A DNA stretch of 64,000 bases, taken from positions 372,001 through 436,000 of the forward strand of contig RSEE01000010.1 of NCBI GenBank assembly GCA_003971905.1. The letters are read 5' to 3'. The position numbers and the translations under genes are program-made. This DNA comes from Moniliella sp. 'wahieum'. Taxonomy: Eukaryota; Basidiomycota; Moniliellomycetes; Moniliellales; Moniliellaceae. Below the pieces are notes generated by a model. The model was not told the origin of the DNA, made no database searches, and saw nothing but the letters and a program-made list of their open reading frames with translations. Within the stretch, counting starts at the first letter, position 1, and every line of letters begins with the position of its first letter. Below, in pieces: positions 55,326 to 64,000 of the stretch.

Positions 55326-57771
55326 TCATGCAGGCCATAAGATAGACTTGGCGAAAGGGCAGGCGCTCCACCCATGGATTTCGGACTCAAGAAGCTTCAA
55401 CGTGCACTGTTCTCGCCTCTTTTCGTTAGGGGCTGCGAGCCTTCTTCCGGGGCCGCGGACTCCAGATGTGTGGTTGCCGAACACACCAAAACTGGTATCT
55501 TCCGAACCAGAGAGAGCATAGTTGTGAAGTATAGCGGTCATGTAACGAGGCGAGTGCCCCACCCCAGCAGCAGTATAATGGCTGGAAACCAAACGGGGGT
55601 GGTTGTTACACAACACAACAACCACGATCATCTCAACGGTGACCTGCAAGTGGAGTCGACGGATTGCAGGCCAGTCAGGAGCTGCATTCTTTTCTGGGCC
55701 AAGATTGTCATGTCCGCCAAACGATCCTGAACCAAAACGAGCGCGTGTCGCTTTTCCCTGAGCCTGAACAAGGGCTGGCAGAAGTAAACGAGCGACGGCG
55801 AGGCGCTTGCGCTCAAAGGCGCCGCGGTGCCATCGCCCTACGGTAGGTGGCAGCGCCACCAGCTTATACAGCCACATGGACCCCCATTGCACCGCTGGGG
55901 TACATCAGGCAAATTAAGAAGCTGAGAAAGCTCCGGCCCAGCCAAATAACGGACCAACGCAATATGCGAGTTGAGTGAAGACTTTGTGGGGGGGCGATTT
56001 GCCACGGATCGTAAGAGACGAACGGCGATAGAGGCGTTGTTCTTGCCTGCCGAGGGATCCACAGGTAATGGCGGGAGAGAGGCAAGGTGCATGGCGGTTG
56101 AAATGGTAAAGGCCTGAGAAGCGGCAGCCGAACTAAAATACCGTTGCACAATATCGCCACGCACACCAGAGTAGTATCCCACCAAACGCCAAACGGCAAC
56201 AAACGCTTCAGCCTGGTCGGGCGGGATAGTTAGGCCCAACTGAGCTAAAGACACGAGTGGGACAGCGCAGAAGGCACCCAATGTAGCAGCCATGTCGGCC
56301 TGATTGATCGGTGTATACCATCACGGGGTGGATAAAACCCACGGTCGTCAGAGGAACTGCGCGAAGAAGCACGAGAAAGTACGAATCGGCGGACGCGGGC
56401 GTGAATCAGGCGCACTTTTACTATAGCCCGCCATCCTTTCCCCCCATCGCTCCATCCACCTGCGAACGGGGCAGCGGAGGCAACAGGCCCTCCGGTCCGG
56501 ATTGCATCACGTCAACCACCCAACCAGTCGTATGCATCAGGCGGTCCCACGTCTTATCCTCCTGTGATGGTTGATGCGCATTGGGCTGCGTTTGGCCATG
56601 CACTGGGCGCCCAAGGAGGTACCCGTTGTCTCCAACACTCGTACCATTCGTGGAAGAGCAAAACCAGTAGCGAGGGAGGCATGAAGCAAGGATGTCTGAC
56701 GGAAAAATAGTACGGGTCAGATGATGGGCAAGCAAAATGACGCCAATCAGCGTACCAAGATGCCAGTAGAATAGCGGAAAAACATCTGCTGGCCAGCTTC
56801 AATCGTCTTCTTTTCTTCCGCCGTCCATGAATGCAAATCAAGCTGATCCCCTCTAGCAGAGCGTAATTCCATCGATGGAAGGGATATACAGGAGGCCCAG
56901 AATTTTTGGCAGGCTGCAAAGCCAGAACGACCCGCTAGAACGGAAACAGCTTCAAGATGGTCCTGAGGAAGACCTGGATCGTCCTCCCTTGCCCGCATCA
57001 CCTCGTCCAAAGCTGCATCAGCCTCATCGTCCGACTGGTGTGCCCACAAATCGAGTGTAGCCCGTGACGACTTGATCAGGCCCAACAATCAGGTTACCCC
57101 AGATCCTCGTTACACCGAGTGTGCGTTTGGCATCAAAATCGGGCTTGAGGGTAGCGAGCAAAAAGCTGTGAATGGAGGTGTAGCCACGGTCATGCGCAGC
57201 TGCAGAAGAATGTGTGGATAGACAAATGCTTCCAACGCAGGAAAACGGCGAGTCAACGCCCGTGTTAGTCGGGTTCGGCGGTGAAGCAGAATAACTGAAC
57301 TGGCTGTCGCGGGTGGAGCGGAACTGAAGACGGTCCAGAGGGCGGCTGCACAGACGAAGCCAAAGCCCATCGCGGTCGCAGTAACATCCCCACAGAGTAC
57401 GCAGGAGGCCAATCCTACAATGCTAGCGGCGAACATCATGACCTGCGGAGACAACGCGGTTCTCCATTGCGGGGGGGATTGCTCAAAAGACAAAGGCGTG
57501 GCTGACGGGGGCAGGATTATGCCGCGAACATCGTAGGGCTCGTACCCCGTGCCGTATATGTGCTGGTCCAGGTGGGCGCCGAGCCAGCACACTCCGTACC
57601 GCACCCTGGGTACGAACACGAGGGATACAATCGCCGCTCCCCCAAGTATTGCAAACCCCACCAGAGCGAGGGCAAGAGTGACGGGTCCACAGGCGCTTGC
57701 ATCCCCACGGTGGTGTTGGTGGTTCGGCTGGAAGGTGGTGCGATAATCGCGATAGTCCAAGTTATTACCAT
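55326..57771 (-). CDS. mpaB-like ER-bound oxygenase (DUF2236 family), frame broken
   Basis: Probable membrane-bound oxygenase of the mpaB/latex-clearing-protein-like family. N-terminal membrane segment: LALALVGFAILGGAAIVSLVFV (57620-57690). Then FWASCISLPS and EAGQQMFFRYSTGILV (56780-56900), matching the family helix before the haem region, TWDRLMHTTGWVVDVM (56505-56560), PINQADMAATLGAF and WRLVGYYSGVRGDIV (56150-56310), and VRYLAGPELSQLLNLP. The C-terminal part moves to another frame at about 55885: YKLVALPPTVGRWHRGAFERKRLAVARLLLPAL, a typical family ending. At least four frame changes. The start is taken at ATG 57771, but the downstream frame differs, so it is uncertain; the 3' end could be as early as about 55650. 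Confidence 0.7.
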
Positions 57772-58744
57772 GTCATTTCCAATTGTGGCCCATTTTCAAT
57801 TTCATTTCTTCGTCTGTTCGGGCGGCCTCTCGGCCACATCGGCTTGCCTCTTGCTGAACAGAAAAAGCCTGTGGGTTGGCTCAACGGGATGGTTGTCCAC
57901 AGAATGCTATCCGTTGAACGCTTGCCCGGAGAGAAAGCTTGACCTCCTGGTTTGTCCGATGAAGCTCCCTGCCCCCAGTGCGCTCTACTTGTCCATATGG
58001 GCCCTTTCCGTCTGCTTCAGTGGAGGCGACCACGGCGACACTCTTGCGATGATATGATAGGAAAAGATCCGTACCAATAGGCAATCTCTCTTTTGTATTA
58101 AACGCGAATACAGCACCGACTGAAGCATGCACCCGTCGAGTCCACTCTCTCGAAGCACCCTTCCATCTTCTTAGTTAATACACTGATACAAAAAGGCGGG
58201 ATAGGAATACGGCTGGTATGGCTGTGTCGAGGAATAAGGCACACACCTCACGCCGTCTCTGTTTTTCTTCTGATCTTTGTCGGTGGGTTCTTGCGGGGGC
58301 GGTGAGACGGAGACGTGACTTTTGACTGTAGTGAGATGCGTGTGACGTGCCACCGCTGCCGCCGCTCCATCGCTGAGGCGCTGGGGGCGGGCGGGGGCTC
58401 AGCTCGTGTGTTAGTGGCGGCGCTCAACTCGGCTCAGAGTGAGCCGGCAGGTTATACGAGCAGGCTTGCCGTTTTTGCAATTTCACAGTCGGGCAGCGCA
58501 CTAGCCTGCACTAACCCAGTACCAACCCCAGTCGGATGTGCTAAGGCCCTGACGTTGCCAGCCGGCAGGCGTCGTGCACCTGGCCTGTGCACGGACGGAT
58601 GGTTGCGCTGATTTGCCTCCGTGCTGTGCCTCCGTGCTTGATGCGCAGTCCCCCAGGCCGCCCCACTCGCTGCCCGAACTCTTTCCTCCTCAGTGCCTCG
58701 CTGCCTCTCCTCCCTGCTGACCCCCACCACCCCCTCCGCTTGAC
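57772..58744. other. Divergent intergenic region, mpaB-like / PDH E2
   Basis: About 970 bases between divergent genes; likely both promoters. No gene supported. Confidence 0.45.
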
Positions 58745-60267
58745 ATGCTTGCTGCTGCTGCCCTCCGCTTCACTGTCACCGCGTCCCGCCCGCATCTGGC
58801 CCGTGGGCTGGCCACCACCCCCCCGCTCCCTGGCACTCCAGAAGTTCGCCTTCCCGCCATGTCGCCCACCATGACCGAGGGCGGCATCGCCAAGTGGCAT
58901 GTCAAGCCTGGCGACAAGTTTTCCTCGGGCGATGTGCTGCTTGAGATCGAGACGGATAAGGCGACCATGGACGTTGAGGCTCCTGATGATGGTCATGGCT
59001 AAGATCATTGTGCGTTGCTTACCCCGCATCTGATCGTTCACATCTAACCCCTTCGCCATCGGCCTTTTCCCTCCAGGTTGGTGATGGCGCAAAGGATGTC
59101 CAGGTGAACAGCGTTATTGCCATCACTGCTGACGAGGGTGACGACCTGAGCGGTGTGGATGCCTTTGCCGCCGAGGCAGTCAAGGAGGGCCCTTCTCAAC
59201 CCGAGGAGCCCAAGTCGCCCGAGGACACCCCGAGCACTCCACCCCCTGCCACCCTCCTCCTAAGGCTGAGGAGGCACCCGCTGAACCAGAAAGCAAGGCT
59301 GCGCCTTCTGCAGTTGCGCCATCGGGTGGGCGGATCTTCGCCTCACCTCTAGCCCGCAAGCTTGCGCAAGAGAAGGGAATTCCTCTGGCCCAAATCAAGG
59401 GGACTGGTCCCAATGGCCGCATCATCAAAACCGATGTAGAAGGCTATACCCCCCGCAGCGGCCCCTGCACCTGCTGCAGCCCCCGCTGCGGCTACAGCTC
59501 CATCCAAGAGCGTGCCTCCTCCGCCCCCTGCCGCCCCGGGCCAGGAAGCTACCTTTACTGACATTCCCGTCAGCAACATGCGGCGAACCATTGCCGCTCG
59601 CTTGTCGGAAAGCAACAGCAGCTACCTCATTACTACGTATCGATCGACGTGGAATGGACCGTGTTCTGCAACTGCGTGAGCTCTTCATGCTGCTTCGGCA
59701 GAGAGGCGCGTGGTGACAAGGATGCTATCAAAGCCGCCAAGCTGTCGGTAGGTGACTTTATCACCAAGGCTGCGTCGATTGCGTTGCAGCAGGTGCCCGA
59801 AGTCAACTCAGCCTGGTACGGCGACATTATTCGGCAACACAATGTGGCCGATATTTCGATTGCGGTAGCCACGCCGTCGGGCCTGATCACGCCCCCATTG
59901 TGCACAATGTGGGCGGCAAGGGTCTGGCCTCGATTTCTGCACGCACCAAGGAGTTGGCAGCCAAGGCTCGTGCCGGCAAGCTCGCCCCGAGCGAATACCA
60001 GGGTGGCACTTTCAACATTTCCAACATGGGCATGTTTGGCATCAGTCACTTAACCGCCATCATCAACACCACCCAGAGTGCCACTTGGCCATTGGCGGAA
60101 CCGATACGCGCATTGTTCGGACCCTTCTTCTGAAAGGGATGGAAGAAGGTGAATGTGATGCAGGCTACCCTCTCGTCTGACCACCGTGTGATCGATGGCG
60201 CAACGGCAGCCCGTGGATGAAAGCGTTCAAGGATACACTCGAAAATCCGCTGTCCTTCATGCTGTGA
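58745..60267 (+). CDS. LAT1: Dihydrolipoyl acetyltransferase, pyruvate dehydrogenase E2
   Basis: E2 core of mitochondrial pyruvate dehydrogenase. The presequence [26 protein letters not shown] precedes the lipoyl domain [19 protein letters not shown], with the lipoylated lysine in [12 protein letters not shown]. Intron 59010-59076 (67 nt, CTAAC branch). A Pro/Ala/Glu linker follows, then the E3-binding domain [21 protein letters not shown] and [12 protein letters not shown], and the catalytic domain [53 protein letters not shown], and the active-site [15 protein letters not shown]. The stop at 60265 follows NPLSFML. At least six frame changes (near 58997, 59265, 59455, 59625, 59890, 60085-60150, 60210), the densest in the window. 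One lipoyl domain only. Confidence 0.95.
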
Positions 60268-62140
60268 TGAGACCATCAGAATACCCTTGCCTTGCCGACA
60301 TCGGACCCGTGCGTTTGGGCTCCTGCCCGCGTCATCGACGTCACCAATTGCAATGCTGTTCTGTGCTCTCCCTCACCTACATGCTTGTCTAAGGCCATAT
60401 CTTCTGTTGCACCCTCTGCTCAGCTCCGCTCATTTACAACACTTGAGCTAGATCAGGGGATAGCTGGCTATGCACGCCCCCCCTCGGCTCGTTGAACCGC
60501 TTTGAAAAGAGTTGCAACCCAAAACTTGGAGCTGGAATTGGGGGGTGCTGCCGGTTTCCATCCTGGAAACCCTTCAAATTCACATGTAGTCCTAAACGGA
60601 AGAAGTAGAATCCGTCGCGATTGTGCCATTACGCGTTACGCGTCACGGGTTAGAGCGTCGAGTTGAGTGTAGCCGTTGAGTGCTGAGTAGTAGCTGTAGT
60701 ATACTCTGGGTCCTCATCCGCATCGGACACCAGTTCAAGTTCGGTTGAACAACGCAGCTTTTTCACCACCCCCTGTTCCAGGCTGTCGTGTCGGATGTAT
60801 CCAGCGCAAACAGGAAGCCGACTTTGCCAGTGAGGTCGATGCCCTCACGGGCCTGTCCCCGCGCTCGCCGAGTTACTATTGAAGTCCGGTTGTCTGACGA
60901 GCGCCCTGGAGCAGTTAGCGGCGTTGAAGCAGCAACACCTTCGCAATGCAGCCGATATGACCAGCACCACCCGTATGCTTCTTTCCTCGCGCCTTGTGAC
61001 CACGAATCCCCTCACCGAGCAAAACAGATTGGCCGTCGCTGTCATGTGAAATGACCATTTTCTTAGCAAGAGACACCCCCAACTCAAGTCACAATTGCAC
61101 GTATGGTGTAACTCGCTGCCTTTCTCCAAACAGTGTCCGAGCAGCCGGATAAGGGCACCAAGATGCCAGAGGAACTTGGCGATGCTCCGTCCACTGCACT
61201 AACGAGGGATGGATGAGAACAGGAGGGGGCAAACAAGTCAAGACTTTTATGACGCAGGGGAAGGAGATTGGCAGGCAAGGGAAAAAAACGATTGCTGACG
61301 GGAAATTCTGAACACAGAAACTGTTGCTCAAGACGACTCGAGAGGCGGGGTGTTCAACCCCATCCTGTGGGACTTGCGGTGTTTGGTTCTGGGCTAATTG
61401 GGGCGGAGCGGTGAGAGATTTTGCACAAGCGGCCATAGTGGTCGAATACCACATAACAAGTGCTTTTACTAGTACACATGTGCCACATCTCCGTCTTCCT
61501 CGGTTGGACCAGTTGCTGGACTTGGGCCAAGACAAGACGCGCGTTGGCGGACCTGTAGCCGCGGGCAAGGTGTGCTCATTGCAATAATGGCAGTGCCATA
61601 GTATGCGAGCAATGAACCGTGTTCAATCAGAGATCTTCTACAAAAGTTCTTTCCAGTGCGCAAACATCTTTTGTCGGCAAAACAGTCTTGGTGGCTACCA
61701 TTTGCTGTTACTTCTCTACTGTGTTAATTTTGATGAACGATGCGTTGTTGATTGTGTTTTGTGATACGTGAGGTGACCGGTGACCGGTGAAGGCGCTGAA
61801 GCTGAGCGTTGAAGTCAGGCTTGCCAAGACGATAACGAACAGAACGTGAGGTGGATTCGCGCGCGTGTAGGGTGCGTACTCAAGTTGAGTGCGAGAAGGG
61901 TATACTATCGTCGGACGTTGGACGTTGAACGTTTTGATACATTGATAACGTCGATACATATATTTGCCGAGCTGGACCGTCCAAGTCCGTCGCGCAACTC
62001 CGACCCTTTCTGGCGACCTAGTATGTGCGAGGAGCGCGGAGCAGCATGCATAGGCACGTGCGCTGGAGCGACGCAAGCGATATGGTATTAGCAGCAGGAC
62101 AGAAACTACAGAAGCAATAGGTGAGCTTTGCCACGCATGC

Positions 62141-62168
62141 TAAGCGCTTAGGCTAAGCTTAGCGCTAA
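62141..62168. repeat. Three overlapping 10-base palindromes
   Basis: TAAGCGCTTA (62141-62150), CTAAGCTTAG (62153-62162) and TTAGCGCTAA (62159-62168) overlap or abut. They could extrude as a small cruciform. Confidence 0.8.
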
Positions 62169-62246
62169 TGGGCGAGACAGCGGCGGGACTGACAACATAG
62201 GACAAGTATACGGCGTATCGAGTACAACTGGCTAATCCTTGCCTGT

Positions 62247-62271
62247 TATGCGTTACGCGTTACGCGTTACA
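62247..62271. repeat. GCGTTAC tandem repeat
   Basis: Three copies of the 8-base frame CGTTACGC, each pair forming the palindrome TTACGCGTAA-like core. A related copy lies at 60627-60648. Confidence 0.85.
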
Positions 62272-62569
62272 CCGCAGGGATTAAGCGCCAACAAGCCCAC
62301 ACCTGTGGCACAGACACTGTGCCTAGGACTGGAACGACTTTTCTAGGCAGACGGCATGGTGGCGATCGCTTGTCGCATGCCCATGTCAGCCTCAGGCGAG
62401 GGGCGGTGGGTGCGTACAAGCTGAGAATTCTACTGTGCTAGCAGGCGCCGTCCCACACTATATCGGGGAAGCTAGTGCCAGCTAACGTCTAACGCTCGTG
62501 CAGGTCCCTATGTATCAGCCACAGCAACAAGCGCATCACATACATCAGGCCTCAGGCTCAGGGGCAGGC

Positions 62570-62597
62570 ATCATGCATCATGCATCATGCATCAAGT
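62570..62597. repeat. CATCATG tandem repeat
   Basis: Three to four copies of GCATCAT; reverse complement of the words at 22448, 35837 and 42853. Confidence 0.85.
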
Positions 62598-63408
62598 GAT
62601 TCTCCAGATCGAGCCCCCAGCGCCTGAGCGCTCCGCGAGCGCCTCAGCCAACGCATCCTCAGACTGGCCAGAGGCCGAGTGCTCAGTCTCAAGAACGAGC
62701 GCCTGGGGAGAGAACTACTGACACTGACTTCCTAATCAAGTCATCGATGACTGGTATCGGTGAGCCGGAACGGAGCAAGATGGCGTTCGGTGCCAGTGGT
62801 GCAAGCTGGTGCAAGACGGCGGGTGCACACGGTCGGATGTGCAAGACGATCGCAGGGTGCAAGAAGCGACACTCGGTTCTAGACAACCCTTTGATCCGCC
62901 CCACTCCCGCCTCGCACAGCGGCCAACCGCGCCGGCGTATCCCTCGCCGCCCAGCCACAACCGGCCACTGATGATCGATGAGATCGATGAGACTATCCTT
63001 TCCCGCGCGTCCACGCTGTCCATGCACTCCCGCCTGTGCCCCGCCCGCATCGAGTACTGAGTGCTAGTACCGACTGACCACTTTGCTCCGAACCAATGCA
63101 GGTGCGCTGTCAAATGCCAGACAGGAGAAGTAATGTTGGACTTAGCCTCAACGTCTTCGACGTTGCTACTGCACTGATGCGATCGCTGACAAGAGCAGAG
63201 CAGCAAAGCGGCTATACTCCCGTCACGCATCACGTCATGATACCGACCAGACGACTACCAAGCCCACTAGTCCTGTACGCAATGCCACGCCCTACAGCCG
63301 GTTGGGCGGCAAGCTAGGACAACAGAGGAGCACAGCTGGACGAAAGGAATTGTTGCTTGTTCTTCACTCCCTCCAGTTACCACCCCCTCGCCCCCACACA
63401 CGCCTTTC

Positions 63409-64000
63409 ATGGACTCCGTAAACGATCTCTCCAAAACGCCCGACTCGATGCGCCTGATGCCCCGCCCGGGTACAGGCGCCAATCGTTCCGCCAGCACTAC
63501 TACTGGGTGGGGAGCCTCTGACTCAGTCTTTAACCTTGATCCCAACTCCAGCAAACAGGCGCTCACGGGTAATCCCACGTCCTTGGATGGGGTGCTCCAC
63601 CATCCTTATTCCCTCCCTGGCGGGCCCAGGGAAAAGCCTCAATCTTGGCTGGCAGCTCACAAAAAACTGCTGTTAACACTGGTCGGGGTGCTGGTCGCCC
63701 TCGCTGTAGCCCTTCCCGTTGGTCTTGGTGTCGGTCTGAGCAAAAAGAATACTCATGGAAGCGGAAATACCTCCAAGCCCAACAGCCCAGCACTCGACAG
63801 TAGCGGCAACGACCCCAGCAAAATTACCCCCCTGCCGTTTTGGGACTGGGCTGACAACAATCGAAAAGTCATGGGTGTATCTCTTGGGGGTGGCTGATTC
63901 TTGAACGTTGGATCGATGAGGATTGGTTCACCCAATATGCTCCTAATGATTGGGACGAGTGGCACTTTACCCAAACTATCGGCTCCAATGCGTCTCAAGT
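63409..64000 (+). CDS. Exo-beta-1,3-glucanase, GH5, type II membrane protein (5' part)
   Basis: Cell-wall glucan exohydrolase with a single N-terminal membrane anchor. Start MDSVNDLSKTPDSM at 63409. The cytoplasmic part is about 80 residues, then the helix LLLTLVGVLVALAVALPVGLGVGL (63670-63740), a Ser/Asn/Gly stalk, and the catalytic start KVMGVSLGGWLILERWIDEDWF, the conserved GVNLGGW.V.E.W entry of fungal GH5 glucanases. A frame change at the G5 run near 63890 (one G missing) splits VSLGG from WLILERW. The window ends before the catalytic glutamates; the fragment is cut by the edge, not a true truncation. Membrane-anchored forms are related to Exg2/Exg3-type fungal enzymes. Confidence 0.88.

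Larger units (their letters stand above)
60268..63408. other. Gene-poor region with palindromic words
   Basis: About 3.1 kb. Some local stretches look protein-like, for example plus-strand AELLLKSGCLTSALEQLAALKQQHLRN at about 60866-60950, but no gene structure or family was recognised. GCGTTAC repeats (60627-60648, 62247-62271), overlapping palindromes at 62141-62168 and a TGCATCATGCATCATGCATC run near 62570 occur here. Confidence 0.5.

Overview
The window is nuclear DNA of a filamentous or yeast-like fungus, most likely a basidiomycete. Conserved genes carry short GT-AG introns (41 to 98 nt, often with a CTAAC or CTAAT branch site). The protein set includes an SMN protein, an NFX1/FAP1 zinc-finger factor, a GTPBP1-type GTPase, a GPI-anchored glyoxal oxidase and an mpaB-type oxygenase. 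Intergenic DNA is long and full of short self-complementary words. No rRNA, tRNA, CRISPR or bacterial operon structure was seen. Placement below phylum is not possible from sequence reading alone. Layout: 0.5-10.4 kb holds a PhoD-like phosphatase (+), uracil phosphoribosyltransferase, a GTPBP1-like GTPase and mitochondrial Phe-tRNA synthetase (all -). 10.8-15.4 kb holds PAM16 (+), a roughly 2.6-kb LTR retroelement remnant whose Gag carries a duplicated core, and SDO1/SBDS (+). 15.5-20 kb holds an SMN homologue (-), an alkyltransferase-like protein (+) and DAHP synthase (-). 20-33 kb is mostly repeat-rich, with one gene: a membrane-anchored pepsin-like protein with a very long proline-rich tail (23.2-27.0 kb, +). 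33.3-41.5 kb holds glyoxal oxidase (-) and FAP1/NFX1 (+). 43.2-50 kb holds a peroxiredoxin (+), an unknown Ser/Pro-rich gene (+), 3-ketoacyl-CoA thiolase (+) and pantothenate kinase (-). 51-64 kb holds a fused tRNA pseudouridine synthase/THUMP methyltransferase (+), an mpaB-like oxygenase (-), pyruvate dehydrogenase E2 (+) and the 5' part of a GH5 exo-beta-1,3-glucanase (+). Several genes serve mitochondria or acetyl-CoA/CoA metabolism (PAM16, FARS2, E2, thiolase, pantothenate kinase), but nothing suggests a cluster; this looks like ordinary fungal gene order. Nearly every conserved gene is interrupted by one-base frame changes, often in homopolymers, and in several cases restoring a single base gives the expected family length. 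The simplest reading is uncorrected long-read indels rather than pseudogenes, so CDS spans below are outer limits of one gene model even where the frame breaks. The most unusual gene is the pseudouridine synthase/methyltransferase fusion. The most unusual non-coding features are the decaying dispersed repeat family at 21-37 kb and the vocabulary of short palindromic words filling intergenic DNA.
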